Position numbers and translations under genes: made by a program. Source: Hippophae tibetana (Eukaryota; Streptophyta; Magnoliopsida; Rosales; Elaeagnaceae). From it: DNA of 64,000 nt. Location of the stretch: positions 74,035,340 to 74,099,339 of the forward strand of contig CM072812.1 in assembly GCA_037013495.1 (NCBI GenBank), read 5' to 3'. The notes below the pieces were generated by a model. That model searched no databases. It was not told where the DNA came from and saw nothing but the letters and a program-made list of their open reading frames with translations. Within the stretch, counting starts at the first letter, position 1. Every line of letters starts with the position of its first letter. Below, piece after piece: positions 45,601 to 59,422 of this stretch.

Positions 45601-46369
45601 TTACAAAATAAAAACTAATACTAAAACTAAAAATAACTCAAAGACAAAATAAAAGGAAATAAAAAGTTAAAGTTAAAATTAAAATTAACAAAAATTCTCA
45701 TGTTTTAGTTGTTTTTCAATTTATAATTAAAATCTCACGTACAAGTTAATTCAATATCTCAAAAATTCACAGTTTATTGTTAAAATATGCATTCATCACA
45801 AATTCATGACCCATTACAAAGATATATCAATTTTGACTCACTTAATCCTACTTTTAGGAATCCGATTCACTTCAACCTAATCCTCACAAGATATACTCTT
45901 AATTTCACATTGATATTATGGGTTCAAGCACTTAACAAGATATATGCAAACAAAAGTTATGTAAAGAATAAAGCTAAAAGGTTTGCATATTATTACACAA
46001 GAAAGGCTTAAATGTGTGTTACATTGATCTATAAAAGGAATCAAATTCTATGCTTATTAAGATGTTACATTAGTAATTTCATACTTTAATCAAAATCATG
46101 AAGTAAAATTTTAAAGTATGTCCCTAAAGATGAATGAAAATACAATTGACTTATAGAGGGGAACTTCTTACTATTAATTTGGTAATAACTATCTCACTAC
46201 TTTAAGAATTTATGGTCATAGTATTTAGTTATACTATTTTTCTATTTTTTTTTCTTTCACTCTGTTTTTCTTTTTTTAAGAAAGGACCAACATACATATA
46301 GTTGTGTTATAGTGAATGGCTATTTTGGCACTTTTTTTAAGCGAACTCCATATATATCTTTTTACTAGA
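45601..46369 (-). other. Internal segment 2 of the old Athila-like relic
   Basis: Aligns with about 26110-26940 of the intact element: atcctcacaag, tatgggttcaa, gtaaagaataaagct, acattgatct and the T-rich run at 46245-46280. Non-coding. Confidence 0.7.
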
Positions 46370-47021
46370 TGATGGGTCTAAATTAGACTATCAAATATTT
46401 AACCATAGTTTTTACTTTTTAAAATTGCATCGCTATAAATATAATTGTACGTAATGATCATTACCTACAAAGAATTGAGAAAATTTAATTATTAATTACT
46501 AGTATAACATAAAATTTTAAAATGTCACAAATAAAATGAACGAGGGTTATTTAATGTTTTTGCATAAAAATAAAATAACAAACAAGAATAAAAACATAAC
46601 AAAAGTAAAAAACAAATTAATAAGAGAAACATGTGATTATGAATTTTTTGTTGCCAAGATTATAATTAAATTTATCATGTTATGATTTATTCAATTTTAA
46701 AATCCTAAGTTTATTATATAATTTTAAAATACACTTTTCATTTTTCTCAATTTTGCTCTTAAGAATTTAAGTTCTCCTAAATTTCTCTGATTTTTCTTAC
46801 TTTGTAATTTACTGATAACTCAATCATTAATTAATCTAACTCTTGAACAAGCTATAATTATGACGGCTAAGTTTAATTCATTTATTACATTATAATCCAA
46901 AAGGAATAAATTAATTAGATGAAATTGATATCGCTCACAATTTATAATCTAAGCATTTAATTTCAATTGTAATATAAATTAGAACTTGGTATTTCAATTA
47001 CAAAAATTAGCAATTTCATAC

Positions 47022-48461
47022 TCAAAGTTCGTAAAATATGGACCAAATTAACCTAGAAGGGGGTGAATAGGTTATTTTTAATTTTTATCAATTTATAATT
47101 TAATAACCTAAACAAAACGGCTAGGCATACAATCACGTGTAAGAATAAAGTGTGAAAATAAAATAATAACACATGATATATTTAGGTGGAAATAACCTAG
47201 GCCAAAACCATGACCTAAGAGGAAAATCACCGGTCCACCGGACCACCTAATTTTCCCCTATGAAAAATAAAAGTTCAAGTACAAACTCGATATTATGCTA
47301 CCCTCCCTAGGACACTACCACAATGTACCTTATTTACGAGCCCCTACTTTGTTTTCATAGTTTCCAATATTAGCGTGAGCAGTTTTTAGACCAACATTCC
47401 AACAAGCTTCCCGCCAATCATATACGTTCCTGAATTAACTACAAAATAGTTAGCACAAAACACAAGTGTCCATGTGTGTTCTAGAACGGATTTAATAATG
47501 AATAATCCTTACTAGATGATTCAAAATATATGTCACTTAAATAAAATCAACTAGTAAATTCTAGAGCGAAAAGATCAAGCACAAGTTCAATAAAAATAGC
47601 TTCTTTAAAGATTAATAATCAAATAAAATAATTATGATATGACAAATACAATTATTTGATCTAACAATTTAAGAACAAAATTAAAGAAGAAGCTATAAGA
47701 ATATATTATCAAAATATCATAAACTAATTAGGCTTATTAATCAATCAAACATAACCACAAATATTTGATAGATTAACTAAATAAAGAAGCCTAAAGAATT
47801 ATGATCTTATATTTGCAAAACAAGAGAGAAATTAAAAAGAAAAGAATAATGCTCTTGTGTGGTTGATTGAAACAATGAGAAATGAGTTTTATTTATAGAA
47901 AAAATTAATACCCTTAATCCTATGTAATTGATAAATATCTTTTCTATTACAAATAGGATTAGTAATACTCACTAATTAAGAATAATTTTATGTAATTGAT
48001 AAATATCTTTTCCATTACAAATAGGATTATTAATACTTACTAATTAAGAATAGTTCTTTTAAAGTAGACCTTTTAATTATGAAGAATCCTATTTAAAAAA
48101 AAGTTATTTTAAAGTAGACTCATTAATCAAGATGACTCCTATTTAAAAAGAGTTATTTAAAGTTTAGCCAATAATTTAGAATATATCTTATATAATATTT
48201 TAGCATATATCTTATTCTATATTTTTAGCATAAAACTTTCAATAGTAAAAATAATTCCATATTTATGTGCTATTAAATGCATGATTAAATGCGTGAGTAC
48301 AATCCTATGTGTTATAGTTATAATAGATATACCTGAAATATGACTATCTGAAATTCTGACGTTTCTTTAACTTTGCTTGATAAACTTGATAGTAAGCTTA
48401 AAAACAAGTTTACATGCAAATATTTTGTCCATGAAAATAGCCAATATGTATAATCCTTACA
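47022..48461 (-). repeat. 3' LTR of the nested copia relic
   Basis: About 1440 bp; contains two near-repeats of taattgataaatatctttt followed by attacaaatagg (about 47926 and 47994), also doubled in the right LTR. Confidence 0.75.
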
Positions 48462-50145
48462 AACTTTCCCTTTGGCATTTTGTGTGAAAAAACCTCTCAC
48501 TCATTACATGACACTTATAAAAAATAAGTTAAAAATACAATGATGTCCCAGACTCCATAGTGGAACTATCCTATGGTCCGATGAATCCATCTTTGCTAAA
48601 ACTTCACAAGCTTGTAAGTAATCAAAATGACAAAAACAAGGCATACGACAATTTGGCTTGAAAGCTTCATTGCACATTAGTTCAATTTACATACAAATAA
48701 GCGAAGTGTAAAGATTAATCATGTAGTGCATGCATTCATACCAATAAATATTAACATAAGTCTAACTAAATATGTTCTCCCCTATATGTATAACAATATA
48801 AAACATGAAAGTGAAACATATTCTCCCCCTTTTTTGACATACGAGAAGGATAAAACATTAGACAAAATAATGAAGCTAAACTCCTCCTAAAGATAGAGCA
48901 ACGTAAAAGCAAAAGTGCAATGTGTTTTAAACTCCCCCTAAGTTCTATGACTTTCTAAATTAAAAACCAATTAAAAAGCTAATAAATGAAAAGAAGATGT
49001 AAATGAATAAAAATATAATTTTTTTAATTTCATAAATAGCCACATAAGGTATTAAACTCATTTAATCATGAACGAGCATACAACCAATTGAGAACTCATC
49101 ATTCTTTATCTCAAATTTTGATTATTTATTATATAAATAAGCAAGTAGAGTAGAGGTGTCACACAAGCACACTTGGCACATATAGTGACATATTGACATT
49201 TACTTAAAATCAATGTATATGTTGAAACTCAACAAATATACCAATTAATTCATTTATGACCAATCAAGAAAGACTCAAAACAAAAAATAAATATCACCTA
49301 TTATGTAAAATTATAATCGAGTCTTCAATCTCACAAAATAAAATATATATACCAAAAAAGGACTTAAATTTTTTCTTTATTTTATAAATGAGGAAATGAT
49401 ATATATTTTTTATAACCTCCATTGGCTCTTTCTTTTTATGCATTCCAAGTACAAGTTTTATAAGCAGTTGATTTTTTTCACAATCTTTCCTCTTTGTTTT
49501 TTTCATGAGTCATAAACCTAACATGATGACTTTCACACTAGTTGTGAGGTACCCTTCTTCGCTCATTATGGTAACTTCATACATCACAGTAGGTAGCTCT
49601 CTTAATATTAGGTGCCTCCATATGGTAAAATTTTAGTAAGTAAAAATAGAACTCAACACATTTTTACAATCAAGATTAGTTAAAATCCTAGAGTGTTTCA
49701 AGAAAATTCATAAACTTCAAACATAACATACATGTGTGTTCTTGAGTATGCGAATAAGTTTATGTCAACATCGATCCTCACATGTACAAGAATATGTGTG
49801 TACATAAGTAAAAATTGTAGAGTAATTTATACAATAAATATCAAAATGAGTTGATTCACTAAAAATCAGGTTATATATGTGTAAGTATTAAATAAGTTCA
49901 ATACTGTGTTGGCCAAATAAGGATTATACTTTTTTATCTCTCTTTTCTAAAGTTTAACTAATAAATAAAATAAAGACAATGAAGATTTCTCACCTAGGGT
50001 CATTTAAGCACTCTAACAAAAATACCTAGATGAAATAATAAAAGAAGGTTAGATGACCAAGAAAAAACAATCTTTCCTAACCCAAATTTTCTTGCATTTT
50101 GGTTTCTCTATATCATTGGGTTGGGACTTAATTACCCTAGGTTTC
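48462..50145 (-). other. Internal 3' region of the nested copia relic, no intact genes
   Basis: AT-rich. Minus-strand gggggaga at about 48827 and tagggggagtttaaaac at about 48930 resemble the region near the 3' end of long-LTR copia elements. No RT or integrase motif is found, so pol has been deleted. Confidence 0.5.
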
Positions 50146-50511
50146 CTAGGCGTACATGCTCTTAGACTTAGCTATACTTTTCTCATTCATCCCAAATGAA
50201 AATGTAGTATGCATAGTAGGATGATTATAATGAGTCCTAACATTGAAAGTATTGACTTTTACTTGCCTCTTTAAACCTAAGACTTTATACTTCCTAGTAG
50301 AATTTTTGAACATATTATTATAATTTCCATTCATCCTTGAATATGATGTAGCATGCATAGATGGATGATGCTTATAGGTCCTACTATGTGAAACATGGAA
50401 AAAATGATTAAGTTCAAGAGAATTCCTCAAAAATCTACATTTTGGTCCTATATGATATTTCCTACCACAATGATGACAAATAGGCACAAACTTAACAATT
50501 TTTTCTATCAT
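50146..50511 (-). pseudogene. Copia gag zinc-knuckle fragment
   Basis: A 121-codon open stretch starts near CHHCGRKYHIGPKC, a full C-x2-C-x4-H-x4-C knuckle (C, C, H, C present), followed by a Lys/His/Asn-rich tail. It belongs to the same broken frame as the coiled-coil segment upstream (50667-51032). Confidence 0.75.
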
Positions 50512-50666
50512 AGGTGAAATAGTTCTTTATGCATAAGTAGTAACAGTAGAAGTAGAGTTTAAAGGCCTTAAAAATGTGGTCTTTGATGTTGAAGGTATGA
50601 AACTATCATTCTTAAAACCAAACCCATCTATATCACCATGTGACTTACCAATGCTCAAGATTTTAT

Positions 50667-51032
50667 CTAAGTGTTGAGCTTTAATGGTAAATCTCTATAC
50701 TTCTTCACATGATTCTTTGAGCTCTTGCACTTGTTTTTATTATCTTCAATAAGCTTATTATTTTCTTCTTTCAAACCTAGAAGACTCAAATTCAAAACAT
50801 TATTTTGTTCTTGCAAAATATTATTCGCTTCTTTTAATTTATTAGAAAAAATTTCATATGCCTCAAGTTGTTCATTTAATTTTCCTATTTTTGTATTTAA
50901 ACTATTATTCTCTTCTATGGCTCTAAGACATTTAGAAAATAATTCTTTAGAACTTTTAACATTATATTTAGAGAGAAACAAAGATTCAAGTTCCTCATCA
51001 TCTGAGCTATAATCCTCAATAAAATGATCCAT
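50667..51032 (-). pseudogene. Copia gag coiled-coil fragment, truncated at the LTR
   Basis: 121 codons with heptad-like Leu/Ile/Asn pattern (LNEQLEAYEIFSNKLKEANN and NKLIEDNKNK) predict a coiled coil, as in long-LTR copia Gag. The Gag start and capsid part are gone: the frame begins at the right LTR edge. Confidence 0.65.
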
Positions 51033-52471
51033 AATTAACCTAGAAGGGAATGAATATGTTATTTTTAATTTTTATCAATTTATAATTTAATAACCTAAAC
51101 AAAACGGCCAGACAAGAAATCACGTGTAAGAATAAAGTGCAAAAATAAAATAATAACACACAATACTTTTAGGTGGAAACAACCTAGGCCACAAACATAA
51201 CCTAAGAGGAAAACCACTAGTCCACCTAAATTTTCACTATGAAAAACAAATGTTCAAGTAAAGACTCGGTCTTATACTACCCTCCCTAAGATACTGCCAC
51301 AATTTACCTTACTTACGAGCCTCTACTTTGTTTTCATAATTTCCAATATTAGCGTGAAGAGTTTCCAGATCAACGTTCCAACAAGCTTCCTACTAATCAG
51401 ATACATTCATGAATTAGCTGAAAAATGGTTAGCACAAAAACACAAGTTCCTTTGTTTGTTCTAGAACAAATTTAATTATGAATAATCCTAACTAGATGAT
51501 TCAAAATATATGCCACTTAAATAAAATTAACTAGAAAATCATAGAGTGTAAAGATCAAGCACAAGTTCAATAAAAATAGTTTCTTTAAAGATTAATAATC
51601 AAATCAAATAATTATAATATGAAAAACACTATTATTTGATCTAAAAATTTAAGAAAAAAAATAAAAAAAAGCTATAAGAACATATTATCAAAATATCATA
51701 AACTAATTAAGCTTATTAATTAATCAAACATAAACAAAAATATTTGATAGATTAACTAAATAAAGAAGCCTAAATAATTATGATCTTATATTTGCAAAAC
51801 AAGAGAGAGAAATAAAAAAATAATGCTCTTGTGTAGTTGATTGAAACAATGAACAATGATTTTTATTTATAGGAAAAATTAAAACCCTTAATCTTATGTA
51901 ATTGATAAATATCTTTTTTATTACAAATCGGATTAGTAATACTTACTAATTAAGAATACTTATATGTAATTGATAAATATCTTTTTTATTACAAATATGA
52001 TTAGTAATACTCACTACTTAAAAAAAATCTTATTTAAAGAAGAGTTCTTTTAAAATAGACGCATTAATTATGAAGACTTTTATTTAAAAAAGAGTTCTTT
52101 TAAAGTAGACTCATTAATCAAGAAGACTCCTATTTAAAAAAAAGTTCTCTTAAAGTATATTTTATGCTATCTTTTAGGCTAAAATTTAGTCTATAATTTA
52201 GGATATATTTTATATAATATTTTAGCATATATCTTATTCTATATTTTTAGTATAAATATTTTAATAGTAAAAATGAATCCATATTTATGTGTTATTAAAT
52301 GTGTGAATGTAATCCTATGTGTTATAATTATAACAAATATACCTGAAATATGATTATCTAAAATTCCGACGTTTCTTTGACTTTGCTTAATAGACTTGAT
52401 ATCGAGCTTAAAAACGAGTTTACATGCAAATATTTTGTCCTTAAAAATAACAAACATTTATAATCATTACA
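51025..52471 (-). repeat. 5' LTR of the nested copia relic
   Basis: About 1.45 kb, matches 47039-48461 in order; its inner end seems cut by the deletion that removed the PBS. Confidence 0.7.
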
Positions 52472-53433
52472 CATACTAACTTTATAATCTATCAATAACC
52501 AAAACTAAATATCGATCTAGTTCTATACTCCATTCAAGAATTATTATGCTTTAACATTTAAACATAAAATTAAACACATCAAGAAATTTATAATTGAAAC
52601 TTTATTTAAATTATAATATAATTCATATTAATCATAATTTAGGGCTTCAAATTATTCATAATCGTAATGAATTATTTAGTACATTAAATTTAACACATAT
52701 AATAAGATAACTAAATAATTCATAACTATAAAGAGAAATATGATATAAGAATTGTTTTTATGAGAAAATGAATCCAATACACCAATCTCTAAATTTATTC
52801 TTGAATATTTCTTCAAATATTCTTGAAATAGCTCCAAGATAATTTTTTTAATTTTAATCTCTATTTTTTTCTAAATTCCTCTTATCATTCTCTTCAAAAT
52901 GATATTTTATGGGTATTTATAGGAGTCTTATTTTGTTTTATATGGTTAGATTAAGTCTAGAGTCGTCAAATGGAGTTAAATGAGGCATCACATTGTGCCA
53001 CATGTCAGTAGAATGGAAAATTTACGAATAGTGCAATGACACAATATTGACGTGAATTGACTCCATGAGATACAACATGTTGTTTGGCATAGCAAGGCTA
53101 GACCAAATGACACATTATTTGGCATGGCTAGATTGGAACGACGCCAGGGTAAGAGTCGTTCGAAGCTAAGGGTTACGAAATGGCCCCATTTTGGGCCTTG
53201 TTTGCTAAGTAAATCCATGGTTCTTCTATGTATATCTACAATGCTAAGAGCATACACATCATGTTCGAAGTGCATTCACTTGTGAAGTAAAATTAATAAA
53301 AACTTCATAAAAATTCCAAAAACAAATCTGAATAAATTATATAAACTCATAATTTCTCATAAAATAAACAGTTTATAATACATAAAAAAGTAGAATTTTA
53401 TAACTAAAACTATGTATAAATTATTATTTATCA

Positions 53434-55927
53434 AATTCTCCTACATTGACTATTTACTAGTATTCAAGCAAAGTCAATACCCATAGTAGAGAGAACAAGT
53501 TTTTTAACATTTTATATTAGGGTTAAGCATTATTATAGTTTCAAATTCCAATAAATTGTAGATATTGTCTCTAGTCATCTCTTCACTTTAGTTACTATAT
53601 AATAATCAAACCATGTAACTTAAACAAGTTGGAACATTAATCCTCCCTTTAAAAAATCATTACTCTCTTAAGATTATAATTCGACACCATAAATTTTTCT
53701 TTAAAGTTATATCTTCACTCATCAAAAGTTTTTATTAAAATAAAATATCTTTTATTTGGTTGTAACGTGGTTAGGTATGTTGGTTAAATCAAATAAAATG
53801 AAAAAAAAAACAATTCATGAGTCCATGGAATAAGAGAAAAAGATCTCTATATAACACTATCACCAACTATGTTAATAAAACATGGTCATAATTTACTATT
53901 TTAGATCTAAATATAATTGTTGGCTTTTTTTTATTTTTGCCAACCCATTTTTTATTCACAAATTATTTTTATTTTTATTTTTAGCTTTTCCGCTTATAGT
54001 CTTTTTTTATTAATAATAATATGGGGTATACATTAACATAGAAGCTACATTGAAATATGTTGAAATTTAACTAATTAAGCACATTTGATACTCTTAAATC
54101 TCATTATAGTATTTTCATAGCATCTATTCTCTTTTTGGGCAACTCCACTTGTTCTTGAACTAAGCATGGCCAATGTGTTTAGTTCCAAGGGTAAAAAATG
54201 TGTACAAACAAATGGATCATGTATGCTCTAATTGGTTCACTAAAAAGGTTTGTTCTTGTGGTACAATAACATTATGTGTATGAAAATTTAGCCAAAGTTG
54301 GTTTTTTTTGGATTAAAATTTAGTCAAAGGTTAATCCTATTGCCTTGATTATGTTTTAAGAAATACATTTAGCATTTGCATTAATAAACTTAAGGAAAAG
54401 TTCTAGTATCTTAATCATATTCATTAAAATCATAGCAATGTTTAAATAAATTCATAACATTTTTTACAAATTCAAGCACATAGTTTTTCCTATCAACAAC
54501 TTAGTTATTGTGCATGCAAGTGTTGACCATAGTTATCATAAAGTTGCATTCACTTGGAAAAAATATCAAGACTCTATCATCATCAATTATTATTAAAACC
54601 TAACATTGTTTAACTAATTTCATTACACATGTTATAAAATAAAAAAATATCATATTATTAATTCCAAGATAGTTGTTGATTCTAATTAACTTAAATATAT
54701 AATAAATAATTAGCCAAATAATGAAAAAATATGTGTGCTTCTAAAACATGTTAAAGTAATGAATGAAACACAACAACAACAATAATAATATAAAGTTATG
54801 TTTACTCTCTTCCACGCCTAATTCTTATATTTTCCTCAATGTAAGCACATAAATCAACATAATGTTAAATAAAATTTAGTAGAAGGGAGTAGAAAACAAA
54901 TTTGGTGGGTTACCTCCCAAAAACACTTGGTTTTATGTCTTTATCCTGACACTTTCAATTTTTTCATCTACTATCATCAAAGATTTTGAAGTGTGTGATG
55001 TCGAATTGTCGAGTTAGTAGTTCATAATTTTTGTCCTTGCATCTTGATGATAATCTCCTTTGAAGCATATTGATACATTTTTTCGAACACCTATCTCTTT
55101 GTTATCCTTAGGGAGTATCTCCATATATTCATTTTCATGATTTTTCTTTGTTGAATTATTGAACATTTTGGAAAATGATAAAGCAAGGTCATCTAAAGAG
55201 GAACAATTCAGAGACTACCTTTGGTGCCACATTTGATTCTTAGGGAGTGATGGTTTTTTCCTCTTCATTAGTCCCTTCTTCAGATATATCATTTGTAGGG
55301 ACTTTTTGGGGTTCCTCTAATTACTTTCCACTATCTATAGTAATGCTATTGATGACCGTTATAGGTTTAGTATTTGTTTAGGAGGGGAGTTCAAAAACTT
55401 CCCATGCTTCCATTCTTTCCACAACTACTACTTTTTGGTTGACCTATATCTTAAGCTCTCTCCTTGCAATTTCCTATTCTTGCTAAAATTTGAAAGTGTG
55501 GGAAACTAAGGAATTTACTATGTTCTCAAGAGATTTACCTTGAGTGGTTCGAGTGTGGGCTATTGTATTTGGAATGAAAAGTTAAGTGTGATCTTGAAAT
55601 CGACTACTAGATTTCTATATGAATAAGTTGGATATTGATGATCCTACCATCCTGCATTATACATGTTAAAATATGGTTTCTACTAAGCATTTGATTTTCA
55701 AATCCACCCATCACATTAATGTGCTCCCAATTTCCTTCTTATGGTTCAAAGTAACATGCATGGAATTCATTAAATTTATGGTAATATGCCAACATGTATT
55801 CTAATTATAGTTCTATTAAAAAATTCAAGGAAAATATTAGTAGGAAGGAAAAAATAAATATAAATAAAAAAATGCGATACTAAAAAACGAATGAACAAAA
55901 TCAATCACCAACAATGACACCAAAATT
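53434..55927 (-). other. Internal region of the pol-less Athila-like element
   Basis: In element sense: decayed PBS (about 55905-55927), a possible gag C-terminal remnant (about 55000-55900; atgtgctcccaa at about 55720 parallels atatgctcccaac in gag-1), the conserved block (gggttacctccca, 54906-54918), then about 1.5 kb non-coding and a PPT-like gtaggagaatt. No RT, protease or integrase motif. Confidence 0.5.
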
Positions 55928-57428
55928 TGGATGGGTCTATATCAAACTATCAAATATTTATCTAACTTTTTTACTTTTTTAAAATTGTTTCGTTATAAAT
56001 ATAATTGCAAGTAAGTATGATTACTTACAGAGGATTGAGAAAATTTAATTATTTGTGAATAGTTTAAAATAAAATCTTAAAACATAACAAATAAAACAAA
56101 AAGGAGATCTTTGAATGTTTTTGCAGAAAAATAAAATAACATATTAGAATAAGAGCATAGGAAAATATATATTTTTAAATTAATAAGAGAAATATAGGAT
56201 TATGGAATTTTAATTGCCATTAGATTATAATTTAATTTATTATGTTATGATCTATTTAGTTTTCAAATTCTAAATTTATTATACAATTTTAATAATATTT
56301 TTATTTTTCTCAATTTTAGTTTTAGAAATTTAAATTCGCCTTAAATTTCATATTTTTTCTTACTTTGTAATTGAGTAACAACTTGGTTATTAATCAACCT
56401 AACTCTTATACTACCTAAAATTATGACTACTAGATTTAATTTATCTATTGCATTATAATATAAAATGTAATAACTAAATTTGATAAAATTGATATCGTTA
56501 GCAATTTATAATCTAAACATTTAATTTCAATTCTAATAAAAATTACAACTTGTTATTTTAATTATAAAAATTAGCAATTTCATACTAATTTCATTATCTA
56601 ACAATAACCAAAATTAAATATTGAACTAGTTATATACCTTATTCAAGAATTAATATACATTGACATTCAAACATGAAATTAAACACATCAATAAATTTGT
56701 AATTGAAACTTCATTAAAATCATATCATAATTTATATTAATTATAATTTAGAGCTTGAAATTATCCATAATCACAATGAATTGTGTAGTACATTAAATTT
56801 AACACATAATAAGATAACTAAATAATTCATAACTATAAAGAGAAAGAAGATAACGAGAATTTTATTTTTTGACAAGAAAATGAAGCCAATACACCAATCT
56901 CTAAACTTGTTCTTGAATTTTTCATCAGATATTTTTCAAAATGCTATAAGATAGTTATTCTAATTTTTCTCTTGATGTTTTATGAATTCCTCTCATGAAT
57001 CTATTCTAAATGATATTTTTTGAGTATTTATAGGAGTTTTATTTTAAGTTTTATGGTTAGATTAAGTATGGATCGTCAGATACAATCACATGTCATTTGG
57101 CACGACTGGGTAGGAACGACGCGACAATGGGAGTCGTCTGGCACTGAGGGATGCAAAATGATGCTATTTTGGGCCTTATTTACTAAGTAAATCCATATTT
57201 CTTCTACGTATATTAGCAATGTAGAGTACATTAACATTTCATTCTAGGTATGTCAAATAAAATTAATAAAAAAGTTCCTAAAAATTTCAAAAAAATCTTA
57301 AAAAATTCTATAAACTCATACTTTCCCATAAAATATAAAATAAACAATTTATAAAACATGAGAAAAATAAAATAAGCATAAATATGTAGAATTTAATGAC
57401 TAAAGTATGTATAAATTATCACTTATCA
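55928..57428 (-). repeat. LTR B (5' LTR) of the pol-less Athila-like element
   Basis: 1501 bp, uninterrupted counterpart of LTR A. Confidence 0.75.
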
Positions 57429-57988
57429 TTTGAAATCAAGCATGAATGAAAATAATCACACTTTAATTTCTACTAATCTAAGCTATGAAATTTAAGTACA
57501 TGATACTTTATCAAAAGTTTAAAATCCTAAAATTCAATACAAAACCTAGAGAAATTATCTAAAAATTTGAAACAATAGGAAAAAGTGTATAAAAGAGTAG
57601 AAGAAATTTCATCACTTAGAATAAAATGCTTATAGTCTCAAAATATTCACACAAAGTAGTCTCCACCATTTGATTCCTAAACACAAATTTTGAATTTATT
57701 TCAATTTCAACATCCAAGCATGAAACACAAACTATGAATTAAAAAAAGGAAACTAATTCTTAAAATAATTCATGAACATATTTTAAGATATCAAACAATA
57801 GTGTAAATATTCAATCATTTATTTTAAATTAACTAAAAACATAATAATTTTTTTAAAAATTTAAAAAGTGGACTTTAATGTCCTTAAACAACTAATTAAA
57901 CTAAATAAAAGCAAAGACATTTAATAAAAAAAAATTAAATGCTCAATTTGATATGTAACTTTTCTTCTATGCCAAACCTAGAATCTAT
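57429..57988 (-). other. Internal segment 3 of the old Athila-like relic
   Basis: Aligns with about 26945-27420 of the intact element (gcatgaatga, aatttctact, gtagtctccac, aaacacaaattttg). Non-coding. Confidence 0.65.
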
Positions 57989-58083
57989 CACTACTACAAA
58001 ATGTGGCATTTAAGTCAAGATTTAAAGTCAATTTTTGGAGAAAACTGACTCATCATGAATTTAAAGTCGATTCGTTGAAAAAT

Positions 58084-58568
58084 TGATGTGTGTGTAGCGT
58101 CGGTTCAACATATCAACCGACGCTACGTAAAATTACTAGTTAATTTTTTTACAGTTTAAAATTGAAATTAAACAATACAATTTATTTTTATTTTTTTGGT
58201 CAATTATTATTTTATTTTAACTATTTAAAATTGAATTGGGATAGTTTAATTTTTTCTTCTATTTTTTAGTCAATTGATTTTTAAAATTTTATAATTTATA
58301 GAATTTTTGTGTATTTTTTTGGATAGTTTTATGCACATGTTTTTCGTACATAGTTATCGAATTTGGATTGTGTGAAAAACAAAATACAAAAAAGTTTTCA
58401 AAAAAATATAAAAGGTCTATAGTTAAAATCTTAAAAAATAATTGATCAAAAATATAAAAAAAATTGTATTGTTTAATTTCAATTTTAAACTGTAAAAAAC
58501 AATTAACCACCGATGCTACATCCAACGTGTAGCATCGATTCAACACGTCAACTGACGCTACACACATG
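58084..58568. repeat. Long inverted repeat inside the CACTA (nested hairpins)
   Basis: The outer arms begin atgtgtgtagcgtc (58084) and end in the inverse gacgctacacacat (58568). Inside, ttacagtttaaaattgaaat (from 58150) is the inverse of a stretch ending at about 58497. The left arm also holds a perfect 12-bp hairpin, gtagcgtcggtt and aaccgacgctac (58096-58128). A MITE-like insertion or a rearranged CACTA sub-terminal region. Confidence 0.8.
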
Positions 58569-59422
58569 GATATTTTCCTTTTCGCCTCTTTCTTCCCCAT
58601 CAAACAACATATTTTATTTGTAATGCCCCAAAAACCCAAAACGACCAATACTCCTCCATTATTTCTCATTTTCTGGTCATCTACGACCACCAATTCTAAT
58701 GTCATTTAGTGAGTTTTCTTCTTCTCCAAATTATCTTCCAAATCATCTATTTTTTTGAGCGAAATACTCAAATTTTTTATACCCATTTTCTTACTTACAA
58801 AACACTATTTTTTCTTCATTTCCTTCATTTTGTCACTTCATTTACTCTTGTAAGTATTTCTATTAATCCTATGCACTTATTATTCACTTTACGTTATTAT
58901 TTGTTTGGCTGATTTTCTAGGTGGGTTAGGGGAAATAATATCTAGATCTTATGGGTTTAAGGGACTAGAATAGTTACTGTGCGTTATAAAGATAAAGGAA
59001 AAGATACCAAAACTAGATACCCTACTTCTTATGTAGCTACTCTCTCTGATGAATGACAAAAACTTTCGTAATTTTTGTCTCTACTTTAAAGAATGCATTT
59101 TCTAGGTAGTTTTGCTCCAATATAAATAATAATGTGCTTTTCTTGCCTTTTAGAATAAGAGAGAGACTTTTATATTAGCTAGTTTCAATAATGTCGTGCA
59201 TATTTTTTTTTATTAATTACCGTATGTGGATAAATTTATTTACATATAAATAATTATATTTTTTTAGTAAAATTAATACAATTTTAAAATGATTCAAATG
59301 ATAAATTTTTGCATTATGTATGTTTTGGTATATATTCTAATAATTAGGGAATTCATATATAATAATACTTGAAATATATTGATTGGATATATATTTAATA
59401 TGCTTAATATCATTAATAGAAA

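Larger units (their letters stand above)
47022..52471 (-). mobile_element. Ty1/copia relic (long-LTR, SIRE-like) nested in LTR A
   Basis: LTRs at 47022-48461 and about 51025-52471 share aattaacctagaaggg, atcacgtgtaagaataaag and many further blocks. A probable catac target duplication flanks it (47017-47021, 52472-52476). On the minus strand a PPT-like ccaaagggaaagtt precedes the 3' LTR. The internal 2.5 kb keeps only gag C-terminal parts, a zinc knuckle and a region with gggggagtttaaaa motifs. PBS and leader are deleted, so gag directly abuts the right LTR. Confidence 0.75.
46370..53433 (-). repeat. LTR A (3' LTR) of the pol-less Athila-like element, split by a copia insertion
   Basis: LTR sequence occupies 46370-47021 and 52472-53433. 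The break corresponds to about 56590 in LTR B. Both LTRs end in ttatca after tataaatta. Confidence 0.75.
46370..57428 (-). mobile_element. Athila-like, pol-less LTR element nested in the older relic
   Basis: LTR A (46370-53433, interrupted by a copia element) and LTR B (55928-57428) are collinear and share blocks such as actatcaaatattta, aattaaacacatcaa and aataagataactaaataatt. A decayed PBS (inverse of caccaacaatgacaccaaaa) borders LTR B. The internal 2.5 kb has the conserved block at 54904-54950 and, next to the PBS, sequence that may be old gag, but no pol. It joins relic segment 2 (ending 46369) to segment 3 (starting 57429), so it is an insertion. Confidence 0.7.

Noticed and set aside
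52988..53275. 95-codon minus-strand frame
   Set aside because: It lies inside LTR A, and the matching part of LTR B does not keep the frame.
58289..58705. 138-codon minus-strand frame in the CACTA
   Set aside because: It crosses the long inverted repeat, has no known domain, and lies opposite to the transposase; likely chance.
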